A stretch of DNA of 64,000 nucleotides, from the NCBI RefSeq assembly GCF_002159185.1, contig NZ_NFHD01000002.1, forward strand, positions 124,001-188,000, in the 5' to 3' direction. Source of the DNA: Gemmiger sp. An87. GTDB taxonomy: Bacteria; Bacillota; Clostridia; Oscillospirales; Ruminococcaceae. The notes below the pieces were generated by a model. The model was not told the origin of the DNA. It saw nothing but the letters and a program-made list of their open reading frames with translations, and made no database searches. Shown here one piece after another: positions 24,881 through 32,950 of the stretch. The stretch's first letter is position 1. Every line of letters begins with the position of its first letter. Both the position numbers and the translations under genes were made by a program.

Positions 24881-27166
24881 TCATTCGCAGCCGCAGAAGG
24901 TGGGAACGCCGGGATACTTTTTGCGCAGCTCATCCAGCTTTTCGGGGCTCAGGGCCTCGCCGCTGCGGCGGCCGCAGCGGGGGCATACGTCGCCGATTAC
25001 GCCAACGTAGCCGCAAACCGGGTCGCGGTCCACGGGATGGTTGATGCTGCCGTAGCCAACGCCGCTGTCGTGCATGCAGCGGACCACGCTCTCAAAGGCC
25101 TCCAGGTTGTTGGCGGTGTCGCCGTCCAGCTCCACGTAGCTGATGTGACCCGCGTTGGTCAGGGCGTGGTAGGGGCCCTCCTTCTGGATCTTGTCGTAGG
25201 CGGAGATGGGATACCACACAGGAATGTGGAAGCTGTTGGTGTAGTATTCCCGATCGGTCACGCCGGGAATGATGCCGAACCGCTTCTGATCCATGCGGGT
25301 GAACCGGCCGGACAGACCCTCGGCGGGAGTGGCCAGCAGGGTGAAGTTCATCTTCAGCTCCTGGCTCTTGCGGTCGCAGTAATCCCGCATGTGGCCGATG
25401 ATCTCCAGACCCTTCTGCTGCATCTCGTCGCTCTCGCCGTGATGGTGACCGTACAGGGCGGTCAGGGTCTCGGCCAGGCCGATGAAGCCGATGGACAGGG
25501 TGCCGTGCTTCAAGACCTCACGCACCTCGTCGGCGGGCCCCAGCTGGTCGGAATCCAGCCATACGCCCTGGCCCATCAGGAAGGGGAAGTTGTAAACGCG
25601 CTTAGCCGCCTGGATCTCGAACCGGTCCAGCAGCTGGTTTGCCACCAGCTCCATCATGGCGTCCAGACTCTCGTAGAACTTTTTCTCGTCGTGGTCGGCC
25701 AGAATCGCCAGACGGGGCAGGTTGATGGAGGTGAAGCTCAGGTTGCCGCGGCTGTAGCTGATCTGGCGGTCCGGGTCGTAAACGTTGCCCATCACGCGGG
25801 TGCGGCAGCCCATGGTGGCAACCTCGGTCTCGGGCCGGCCAGGCACGTAGTACTGCAGGTTGAAGGGGGCGTCCAGGAACACGTAGTTGGGGAACAGCCG
25901 CTTGGCGCTCACCTTCATGCTCAGCTTGAACAGGTCGTAGTTGGGGTCGCCCTCGTTGTAGTTCACGCCCTCTTTTACTTTAAAGATGTGGATGGGGAAG
26001 ATGGGGGTCTCGCCGTGGCCCAGACCTGCGTCCTCCGCCAGCAGAATGTTGTGAATCACCATCCGGCCCTCGGGGCTGGTATCGGTGCCGTAGTTGATGC
26101 TGCTGAAGGGAGTCTGCGCACCGGCACGGCTGTGCATGGTGTTCAGGTTGTGCACAAAGCCCTCCATGGCCTGGTAGGTATCCCGGTCGGTCTGCTTCCA
26201 GGCCCGGCGGCGGGCGGTGGCCACCAGACGCTTGGCGGTGTGCTCATCCACACGGCCGCTGGCGGTCAGAGCCTCGGCCACAATGCGGTCGAACTCCTCC
26301 GCGTTGGTCTCCAGGCGGGGCTGCTGGTCCAGTTCGGTGACGGCCTTATCCACCATCTGGTTCACGAAAGCGCTCTCGTCCTCGGTCTCCAGCACGTCCT
26401 CCAGGCTCTCGGTCAGCTTTTTGCGGTAGGCCCGGGCAAAGGTCTTGCTCACGCCCTCGGCCATGCCGTAGTCGAAGTTCGGGATGCTCTGGCCGCCGTG
26501 CTGGTCGTTCTGGTTGGACTGGATGGCGATGGCCGCCAGCGCCGCGTAGCTGCCGATGCTGTTGGGCTCGCGCAGAAAACCGTGGCCGGTGGAGAACCCG
26601 CCGTGGAACAGGCGCAGAATATCGATCTGGCAGCAGGTGGTGGTCAGGGAATAGAAATCGAAGTCATGGATGTGGATGTCGCCCTCCCGGTAGGCCTTGG
26701 CCTGCTCAGGACGCAGCAGATACGCCGCATTGTAGGCCTTGGCGCCGGCGGTGCCGATCTGCAGCATGCTGCCCATGGCGGTGTTGCCGTCGATGTTGGC
26801 GTTGTCACGCTTCATGTCGCTAGCGCGGGCGTCCACATTGGTGATCTCGTCGATGGTCTTCATCAGGGTGGTGTTGGCCTCGCGGATGCGGGTGCGGTTG
26901 GCCCGGTACAGAATGTACTGCTTGGCAGCCGCGTCATGGCCGGTCTCCATCAGCGCGGTTTCCACCGCGTCCTGAATCTGCTCGATCTGAGGGGACTCCT
27001 CGCCGCAATCCATCTCCAGCTGGCGGGCGGCCCGGGTGGCAATGCGGTCGGCTTCGGCGGCATCCCCTTCCTTGGCGGCTTCCAGCGCCTTCATAATGGC
27101 GGCGGTGATCTTGCTCTGATCGTAGAGCACCACACGGCCGTCGCGCTTAATTACACTTTTGATCAT
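24881..27166 (-). CDS. nrdD: Anaerobic ribonucleoside-triphosphate reductase, large part without the glycyl-radical tail
   Basis: A 761-aa class III RNR: N-terminal ATP-cone (MIKSVIKRDGRVVLYDQSKI), then the ten-stranded barrel with TTCCQIDILRLFHGGFSTG and the SYSRGNLSF/INLPRLA region. The zinc-finger cysteines near the end are partly visible (VCGYVG, CPRC, CGC), but the protein stops at FCGCE and lacks the RxxGY radical motif, found instead in the 48-aa gene 337 bases downstream. It makes dNTPs without oxygen using formate as reductant. ATG 27166 has GAGGAG upstream. An NrdR-like box lies over the promoter. Confidence 0.93.
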   Translation of the reverse strand: MIKSVIKRDGRVVLYDQSKITAAIMKALEAAKEGDAAEADRIATRAARQLEMDCGEESPQIEQIQDAVETALMETGHDAAAKQYILYRANRTRIREANTTLMKTIDEITNVDARASDMKRDNANIDGNTAMGSMLQIGTAGAKAYNAAYLLRPEQAKAYREGDIHIHDFDFYSLTTTCCQIDILRLFHGGFSTGHGFLREPNSIGSYAALAAIAIQSNQNDQHGGQSIPNFDYGMAEGVSKTFARAYRKKLTESLEDVLETEDESAFVNQMVDKAVTELDQQPRLETNAEEFDRIVAEALTASGRVDEHTAKRLVATARRRAWKQTDRDTYQAMEGFVHNLNTMHSRAGAQTPFSSINYGTDTSPEGRMVIHNILLAEDAGLGHGETPIFPIHIFKVKEGVNYNEGDPNYDLFKLSMKVSAKRLFPNYVFLDAPFNLQYYVPGRPETEVATMGCRTRVMGNVYDPDRQISYSRGNLSFTSINLPRLAILADHDEKKFYESLDAMMELVANQLLDRFEIQAAKRVYNFPFLMGQGVWLDSDQLGPADEVREVLKHGTLSIGFIGLAETLTALYGHHHGESDEMQQKGLEIIGHMRDYCDRKSQELKMNFTLLATPAEGLSGRFTRMDQKRFGIIPGVTDREYYTNSFHIPVWYPISAYDKIQKEGPYHALTNAGHISYVELDGDTANNLEAFESVVRCMHDSGVGYGSINHPVDRDPVCGYVGVIGDVCPRCGRRSGEALSPEKLDELRKKYPGVPTFCGCE

Positions 27167-27203
27167 GGCGATTCTCCTCATGCAACTGTTACTTTGATGC
27201 GGC

Positions 27204-27241
27204 AAAAAAATACAGAGCGTAAAGAACTACCCTCTGTATTT
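27204..27241 (-). promoter_or_regulatory. nrdD leader hairpin followed by seven T
   Basis: On the minus strand AAATACAGAG pairs with CTCTGTATTT around a 14-base loop, followed by TTTTTTT, about 40 bases before the start codon. No plus-strand gene ends here, so it looks like a leader attenuator. Confidence 0.55.
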
Positions 27242-27271
27242 TGGGGTGATTCGGCCGCGATTACTATTATT

Positions 27272-27287
27272 GCACTAGATATAGTAG
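27272..27287 (-). promoter_or_regulatory. Candidate NrdR box over the nrdD promoter
   Basis: Minus strand CTACTATATCTAGTGC agrees with the NrdR consensus acaCwAtATaTwGtgt at 12 of 16 positions, including the core CTATATCTAG-like dyad. It lies between TTGACT (27293-27288) and AATAAT (27270-27265). A second box at the usual 31-base distance is not evident. Confidence 0.55.
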
Positions 27288-27390
27288 AAGTCAATAGATT
27301 CCCGGTACCGATACGGAACAAGAACGGCCAAGTTTTTCGGGGAAAATTTGTGAGATATGATGGCTTGACGAGCCAAACCGGGAACGGATG

Positions 27391-27399
27391 TGATACAAT
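27391..27399 (+). promoter_or_regulatory. Extended -10 promoter of the metallopeptidase gene
   Basis: TGATACAAT (TACAAT at 27394-27399), 40 bases before the start; TTGACG at 27365 is too distant to be its -35. Confidence 0.4.
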
Positions 27400-27439
27400 A
27401 AATAGGTCGGAAAACTTTGCCAGGAGGTGGAAAAGCAAG

Positions 27440-27988
27440 ATGGCAGGCCAAATTCGCCGGGTGGCGGGGTTGGAATATGAACTCGTTCGAAAAAAGGTGA
27501 AAAATTTGAACCTGCGGGTGCGGCGGGACGGCACGGTGGCCGTGAGCGTACCCATGCGGGTGAGCGCGGCCCAGGCGGATGCCTTTGTGGCCCAGCGGTT
27601 GGGCTGGGTGATCGAGGCCAAGCAGCAGGTGGCCCGGGCCGCCCGCAAGCAGCAGGACTGCCCGCCTCCCTCCAAGGAGGAGTGCCTGGCACTGTTCGAG
27701 CCCATCAGCAGGATGGTGTATCCCGCCTTTGCCGGGGTGCTGGGCGGCCAGCCGCCCCAGCTGCAGGTGCGGGACATGACCAGCCGGTGGGGGGTGTGCA
27801 ATATGGAAAAAAAGCGCATCACCCTGGCCTCCCGGCTGGCGCTGCAGCCACGGGCGGCGGTGGAATACGTGATTGTGCATGAATACTGCCATTTTGTTCA
27901 CCCCAATCATCAGAAGGAGTTCTGGGCCCTGGTGGAGCAGTTTCTGCCGGACTGGAAGGCCCGCCGGGCGCTGCTGGGGCAGGGGTGA
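27440..27988 (+). CDS. YgjP-like M48-type metallopeptidase
   Basis: A 182-aa protein of the YgjP/DUF45 (WLM-related) family. The zinc site is HEYCHFVHPNHQKEFW: HExxH, followed by the third ligand region. N-terminal beta strands (NLNLRVRRDGTVAVSVP) and MTSRWGVCN are typical. Cytoplasmic, with no signal peptide. Its substrate is unknown for the family. The start has AGGAGG upstream. It is divergent from nrdD and ends 138 bases before the flippase gene. Confidence 0.88.
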   Translation: MAGQIRRVAGLEYELVRKKVKNLNLRVRRDGTVAVSVPMRVSAAQADAFVAQRLGWVIEAKQQVARAARKQQDCPPPSKEECLALFEPISRMVYPAFAGVLGGQPPQLQVRDMTSRWGVCNMEKKRITLASRLALQPRAAVEYVIVHEYCHFVHPNHQKEFWALVEQFLPDWKARRALLGQG

Positions 27989-28033
27989 GGCTGAGTTCGA
28001 TGGGATTCCGTGGACATTTCGCCCTGTGGGCGT

Positions 28034-28070
28034 TATAATATAAGTTCGGCCAAAGAATATTTGACCGAAC
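28034..28070 (+). promoter_or_regulatory. Flippase promoter with overlapping palindrome
   Basis: TATAAT at 28034-28039 is followed by GTTCGGCCAAA (28044-28054) and its near-perfect reverse complement TTTGACCGAAC (28060-28070). The dyad covers the likely transcription start, a good position for a repressor operator; it could also be an RNA hairpin. Confidence 0.45.
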
Positions 28071-28126
28071 AGAAATAACATCAATATAAAGTAAAATAAG
28101 GCAATCAACAAGGAGGGCCGCCGGGC

Positions 28127-29554
28127 GTGGAAAACAAATACAAACGGCTGATGAGCAACACTATGCTGTTCGCCATCAGCAACTTTTCCTCCAAACTGCT
28201 CAGCATCATCTTGCAGCCGTACATCACCTTCGCCATGGGCGAGGTGGACGAGGTGGGTATCACCAAGCTTGTCCAGCAGATCGGTTCGCTTCTGATCCCG
28301 CTGGTGAGCATGGGCGTGAGCTTCGCCATCATCCGTTTCGGTCTGGAAAAGACCAACAGCAAAAGCCAGGTGTTTACAAACGGCCTGGTGACCATCGGCC
28401 TGGGCTTTGCGCTGATGCTTATCTGCTACCCGGTGCTGCGGCTGATCCCGCTGTTCAGCGATTACGCGCTGCTTTTGTATGTACACGTGTTGGTGAGCTG
28501 CCTGCGCACCCTGTGTACCCAGTTCGTGCGCAGCCGCCAGCTGAACCGGCTGGTGGCGGTGGACGGCGTTTTGTGCAGCGCCACCAACCTGGGCTTCATG
28601 ATCCTGTTCTTGTCCGGCATGAAGATGGGGGCCTCCGGCTACATCCTGGCCATCATCTGCAGCGATGCGCTGAGCGCGTTGTTTGTGTTCCTGGTGGCGG
28701 GGCTGCGCCGGTACCTGCATGTGAAGAGCTTCAACAAGGAGCTGTGGAGCCGGATGATGCGCTATGCGCTGCCCATGGTTCCGGCGCAGATCAGCTTCTG
28801 GGTCATCAACGCCAGCGACCTGTTCTTCGTGCAGGCCATGTGCGAGGGCTATCAGGGCCAGACCGGCGAATACTGGACCGGCCTGTTGGGCGTGGGCTAT
28901 TTCCTGCCCACCATCCTCACGGTGCTGGGCACCATCTTCTATGAGGCCTGGCAGCTTTCCGCCGTGACCGAGGAAAAGGGCCGCGCGGCCTTCTTCAGCC
29001 GGGTGTTCGCCATCTATCAGGCGCTGCTCTTCTGCTGCTGCAGCGGCATCATTCTGCTCTGCCGCCCGCTGATGTTCATGTTCAAATCCAACTTCTACGA
29101 CGCCTGGCAGTTCGTGCCCATGCTCACCCTGGCCACCCTGTTCAACTGCTTCAACCAGTTCTTGAACAGCGTTTACATGGTGGAAAAGCGCAGCACCCTG
29201 TCGCTGTACACCATGCTGGCGGGCGCCATTGCCAACGCCGGACTGAACTGGGCGCTGATTCCTCTGATGGGCCCCAACGGCGCTACCCTGGCCAGCCTGA
29301 TCAGCTATTTCATCGTGTTTGTGCTGCGGGCCATCAACACCCGCGGACTGATGCACATGAGCTTTGCGCCGCTGCGCCTGACCATCAACTGCGCGCTGAT
29401 CGGTGTGGAGACGGTGTTCATGCTGCAGGAAACGCCGGGCTGGCCGGTCTGGTGCACGCTGCTCACCGTCGCGATCTGCCTGTTCAACCTGCAGGGCATC
29501 CTGGGCATGCTGCGCCAGCTGCTGCGCCGCCGTGCCCCCCGCAAGCAGGCCTGA
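28127..29554 (+). CDS. Polysaccharide flippase (Wzx / MATE-like, MOP superfamily)
   Basis: A 475-aa integral membrane protein with about 12-14 helices; the N-terminal NTMLFAISNFSSKLLSIILQ matches the Wzx/polysaccharide biosynthesis protein family that moves lipid-linked glycans across the membrane. GTG 28127 follows AAGGAGGG. Two glycosyltransferase genes follow, consistent with surface glycan assembly. The exported glycan cannot be named. Confidence 0.87.
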   Translation: MENKYKRLMSNTMLFAISNFSSKLLSIILQPYITFAMGEVDEVGITKLVQQIGSLLIPLVSMGVSFAIIRFGLEKTNSKSQVFTNGLVTIGLGFALMLICYPVLRLIPLFSDYALLLYVHVLVSCLRTLCTQFVRSRQLNRLVAVDGVLCSATNLGFMILFLSGMKMGASGYILAIICSDALSALFVFLVAGLRRYLHVKSFNKELWSRMMRYALPMVPAQISFWVINASDLFFVQAMCEGYQGQTGEYWTGLLGVGYFLPTILTVLGTIFYEAWQLSAVTEEKGRAAFFSRVFAIYQALLFCCCSGIILLCRPLMFMFKSNFYDAWQFVPMLTLATLFNCFNQFLNSVYMVEKRSTLSLYTMLAGAIANAGLNWALIPLMGPNGATLASLISYFIVFVLRAINTRGLMHMSFAPLRLTINCALIGVETVFMLQETPGWPVWCTLLTVAICLFNLQGILGMLRQLLRRRAPRKQA

Positions 29555-29577
29555 GCCTTTTGACTTTGATTGAAACA

Positions 29578-29627
29578 AAAACCGCCCCCGGGCCGTGCGT
29601 TATGCACAGTGCCCGGGGGCGGTTTGG
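29578..29627. terminator. Bidirectional terminator
   Basis: AAACCGCCCCCGGGC pairs with GCCCGGGGGCGGTTT around a 17-base loop, between convergent genes. Confidence 0.85.
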
Positions 29628-29639
29628 TTTTGTCCGGCT

Positions 29640-30470
29640 TCAGTCCGGCAGCGCCAGCTCGGTCAGGCGCATATAGTGCTTGTACAGGGGGCCGAAACGG
29701 CGGCGGTAGCCCGGCTTCCAGGGCTTTGACTTGCCGCAGAAGTGCAGTATGGCGGTGTGGGTGAGCACCCAGTCCATATCGCAGTCGCCGCCGCTGCGCA
29801 GATAATAATTGTTGAAGTTGCGGGCGTCGTAGTTCCACACCGCGTCGTCCAGTGCCAGCACCCGCTCGCCGTAGAGCATATTCAGAAGGTCCTGGTCCGG
29901 GAACAATAGCTCCCGGGCATGCTTTTTGGTGAAGGCGAAGAGGGCCGCCGGGTCAATCCAGCGGCGCGCGGCGTCCAGGTCGATGAGCAGCACGCCGGAG
30001 TTGAAGTAGTTGTGGTTGGTGCCCAGCCGCACCTGATTCACGCTGTTGGCCAGTTCGGTTTTGCCGGTGTGAGCCGCCGCCGCGAACATCCGGCCCGCAA
30101 GATCCAGCTCCCACAACGGGCGCAGCGGGTTGATGACCAGAATATCCGGGTCCAGGTAGATCACCCGGTGCATCTCCGCGGGCAGCAGCTGACCGGCCAG
30201 CAGCCGGTAGTACATCTCCTGGGGGTACTGGCGGGTGAGGGGGGCGTCCCGGAACAGCTCCTCGCCCGCGGTCAGCGGGTGCAGCGAGAAGCCCAGCAGG
30301 CTGCAGCGCTGTTCCAGCCGGGCCAGATGGGCGGGGGTGAGCGAACGGTGGATCAGCCAGACCGACACCGTCTCCCCCGGGTTGGAGGCGTGCAGAGAGG
30401 TGAGCATCACCTCCAGCTGGGGCAGGTAATGCTCGTTCAGGGTCACCAGAATGGAAATGGCAGATGACAA
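29640..30470 (-). CDS. Glycosyltransferase family 8
   Basis: A 276-aa GT-A fold enzyme. The metal-binding DxD motif is YLDPDILV near residue 103, and LHFCGKSKPWK near 245 is the family C-terminal signature with a metal-binding His. Members transfer galactose or glucose to lipopolysaccharide or surface glycans. Start is TTG 30470 with GAGGTG upstream. It is divergent from the GT2 gene; acceptor unknown. Confidence 0.9.
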   Translation of the reverse strand: MSSAISILVTLNEHYLPQLEVMLTSLHASNPGETVSVWLIHRSLTPAHLARLEQRCSLLGFSLHPLTAGEELFRDAPLTRQYPQEMYYRLLAGQLLPAEMHRVIYLDPDILVINPLRPLWELDLAGRMFAAAAHTGKTELANSVNQVRLGTNHNYFNSGVLLIDLDAARRWIDPAALFAFTKKHARELLFPDQDLLNMLYGERVLALDDAVWNYDARNFNNYYLRSGGDCDMDWVLTHTAILHFCGKSKPWKPGYRRRFGPLYKHYMRLTELALPD

Positions 30471-30697
30471 AATAACACCTCATTCTACCGCCGGAAAACC
30501 CCCGGCGGAGGATCGGACACAATTGCGCCCTTTTTTGTTATGGTACCACGTTTGGGACCGGAATATATGAAGTTTCTGCAAAGAACGAAAATTTTGCCCC
30601 GGCGGTGAAGAAACCGGCCGTAAAGGTTCGTTGCATGGGCACGGGCGGGCGGCATGCGCCCCCGCATACATGCTTGCCGAACAGGGAGGTCGATACC

Positions 30698-31924
30698 ATG
30701 GCAGAGCTGTTTTTTTCGATCAGCCGTTTCTGGCTTTTGCTGATGGGCATTTGCTGTGCCTACCAGCTGGGCTACACCCTTCTGAGCCTTATGAAAACGC
30801 CCCGCTGGAGGCCGGGGCCCTGCACCAACCGATATGCGGTGCTCATCTGCGCCCGCAACGAGGCTGCGGTGCTGCCAAAGCTTTTGGAAAGCCTGCGCGC
30901 CCAGGATTACCCCGGCGTGCTGGATTTGTATGTGGCGGCGGACAACTGTACCGACGACACCGCCCGCCTGGCCCGCAAGGCCGGGGCCACCGTGTTCGAG
31001 CGGCACGACCGGACCCGGGTGGGCAAGGGCTACGCGCTGGATTTTCTTTTGCACCGCATCTGGGCCGAGGGCAGGCACTACGACGGCTACATCCTCTTTG
31101 ACGCGGACAACCTGGCCCGGCCGGATTTCGTGCGCCGGCTGGACGGGGTGTTTTCCACCGGCTGCCCGGTGGTGGCGGGCTACCGGAACACCAAGAATTA
31201 CCGGGGCTGGGTGGCCGCGGGTCAGGGCCTGTGCTTCATCCGGGAAGTGCGCTTTCTGAATTCGCCCCGCACGCTGCTGGGCTTCAGCGGCAACGTGACC
31301 GGCACCGGCTTTCTGGTGAGCGAGGAGATTCTGCGGGATGCGGGCGGCTGGCCCTGGCACTGCCTGTGCGAGGACCTGGAATTTTCCACCGTGCAGATGG
31401 TCGCCGGGCGGCGCATTGCCTACTGCCCTCAGGCGGAATACTTTGATGAGCAGCCCGCGAGCCTTCGCCAGAGCGTGCGCCAGCGGCTGCGCTGGTGCAA
31501 GGGCTTTTTGCAGGTGATGGCAAAGCGGGGCCCCGCCATGGGCCGGGCGGCGCTGCGGGGCAGCTGGTCCTGCGCAGACCTGCTCATCAGCCGCATCGCG
31601 CCGGTGCTGTTCAACCTGCTGGCCCTGGGCTTTGCCGCCGCGGGCGCGGTGCTCTCCGGCGGGGCGCTGATCGCCCTGGGCGCACTGGGCCGCACCCTTG
31701 TCTGCGGCTACCTTTCCATGATGGCCATGGCGGCGCTGACCACCTGCACCGAGTGGAAGCGTATCCAGGCCCCCGTCGCCCAGAAGCTGGCGGGCATCGT
31801 CACCTTTCCGTTTTATATGGCCACCTACCTGCCCATCGCCCTGGCCGCCTGCGTGCGGAAGGTGGAATGGACCCCGGTGGCTCACACCCGGGCCGTGACC
31901 TTGAACCAGTTGGACGCGGGCTGA
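30698..31924 (+). CDS. Membrane glycosyltransferase family 2
   Basis: A 408-aa protein: N-terminal helix (about 5-27), GT2 catalytic domain, and three or four C-terminal helices. Catalytic signatures are ADNCTDDTA, FDADN (DxD), CEDLEF and QRLRW (QxxRW), the set found in processive cellulose/hyaluronan synthase-like enzymes. ATG 30698 has GGGAGGT upstream; the frame is open from 30605 but without a ribosome site. With the flippase and GT8 neighbours it suggests surface polysaccharide synthesis. Confidence 0.9.
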   Translation: MAELFFSISRFWLLLMGICCAYQLGYTLLSLMKTPRWRPGPCTNRYAVLICARNEAAVLPKLLESLRAQDYPGVLDLYVAADNCTDDTARLARKAGATVFERHDRTRVGKGYALDFLLHRIWAEGRHYDGYILFDADNLARPDFVRRLDGVFSTGCPVVAGYRNTKNYRGWVAAGQGLCFIREVRFLNSPRTLLGFSGNVTGTGFLVSEEILRDAGGWPWHCLCEDLEFSTVQMVAGRRIAYCPQAEYFDEQPASLRQSVRQRLRWCKGFLQVMAKRGPAMGRAALRGSWSCADLLISRIAPVLFNLLALGFAAAGAVLSGGALIALGALGRTLVCGYLSMMAMAALTTCTEWKRIQAPVAQKLAGIVTFPFYMATYLPIALAACVRKVEWTPVAHTRAVTLNQLDAG

Positions 31925-31937
31925 AGAGCAAAAACAA

Positions 31938-31975
31938 AACGCCCCTGCTGCGAAAACAGCAGGGGCCTTTTTCTT
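31938..31975 (+). terminator. Terminator after the GT2 gene
   Basis: GCCCCTGCTG pairs with CAGCAGGGGC (31941-31966), followed by CTTTTTCTTT. Confidence 0.85.
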
Positions 31976-31987
31976 TATGCAGACCAA

Positions 31988-32803
31988 TCAGCGGTGCAGC
32001 CGCTCGTGCAGGGTTTCCTTCAGCTCGGCCAGCAGCTCGCTGTGGCGCAGGTCCTTCATGGCGGGGAAGGCCTTCATCAGACGGGCCGCGCCAAAGAGCC
32101 GGGTGTCCAGAATGCGGGCCTGCAGAAAGTCCCGCCGGGCCTCCAGCTCGGCCAGCTTCTGGGGCAGGGCCTGGCGGCCTTTCTCCAGCTTTTCGTCCGC
32201 TGCCAGGGCCGCGTCGCCCAGGTTGCGGCTGATGGTATCGCTGCCCTTGCGCAGGGCGGCCACCACCTTTTCCAGCTCGCCCAGGTCACGCTCCAGGCCG
32301 ATCAGGGTGCGCAGGGTTACCGCCACGTCGGCCACAAAGACCGCCAGCCACAGCACCAGCAGCGCCAGGCCCACCGGCCGGGGCATCCATTCCACAAAGC
32401 GGTTCACCGGCGGATGCAGCACCTTCACCGCGAACATGCCCACCAGGCCCCAGGCCAGGCTGAATTTCAGGCAGATGTAGCCGCCCAGGTTGAATTTCTG
32501 TTTGGAATAGTCCCACCAGGTGGTGTGGAACAGGGTTTTCAGCGCCCAGCCGGTGACCAGCTCCAGCGTGCTGGTGAGCAGGGCGCTGCCCACAAACAGG
32601 GCCAGCGGCCGGTGAGTCAGCGGCTCCAGCGCCAGAAGCACGATCACCATGCCAAAGCCGTAGATGGGGCAGACCGGTCCGTTCAGAAAGCCCCGGTTCA
32701 CCCACTTGCCGGTGCGCACGGTGCAGAATACCACCTCCAGGCACCAGCCCAGAAAGGCGTAGATCAAAAAGTACCAAAGAATCGCGTACAGGGAATGTTC
32801 CAT
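31988..32803 (-). CDS. CmpB-type putative ABC transporter permease (membrane protein)
   Basis: A 271-aa protein with four to five membrane helices in the first 175 residues and a soluble helical tail (about 180-271, charged, likely coiled coil). The stretch GFLNGPVCPIYGFG with GWCLEV before it is the hallmark of the family annotated as putative ABC-transporter permease (ABC_trans_CmpB). No ATPase gene is near and the function is untested, so the family name may mislead. It is convergent with the GT2 gene. Confidence 0.85.
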   Translation of the reverse strand: MEHSLYAILWYFLIYAFLGWCLEVVFCTVRTGKWVNRGFLNGPVCPIYGFGMVIVLLALEPLTHRPLALFVGSALLTSTLELVTGWALKTLFHTTWWDYSKQKFNLGGYICLKFSLAWGLVGMFAVKVLHPPVNRFVEWMPRPVGLALLVLWLAVFVADVAVTLRTLIGLERDLGELEKVVAALRKGSDTISRNLGDAALAADEKLEKGRQALPQKLAELEARRDFLQARILDTRLFGAARLMKAFPAMKDLRHSELLAELKETLHERLHR

Positions 32804-32898
32804 TCAGATACCACCTCTCGTAAAGCGGCGCCGCGGGATGCACGGGTACAGAATTACAAAGCGCCACCCTAACATTATAGCATCCTGCTGCCTTCGCG

Positions 32899-32907
32899 TG
32901 ATATAAT
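32899..32907 (+). promoter_or_regulatory. Extended -10 promoter of dinB
   Basis: TGATATAAT ending at 32907, 43 bases before the GTG start. No LexA-type dyad is visible nearby. Confidence 0.45.
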
Positions 32908-32950
32908 CAGAAAAGAAAAATGAAAAATTTACAAAAAGGGGGACTGCCGG

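Noticed and set aside
24690-24884. 64-codon minus frame after nrdD as a gene
   Set aside because: It only reads through two direct repeats, lacks its own ribosome site and has no recognised family; kept as a repeat.
25037-27988. 983-codon plus frame antisense to nrdD running into the metallopeptidase
   Set aside because: Only its last 182 codons are real (start at 27440); the rest is a mirror of nrdD.
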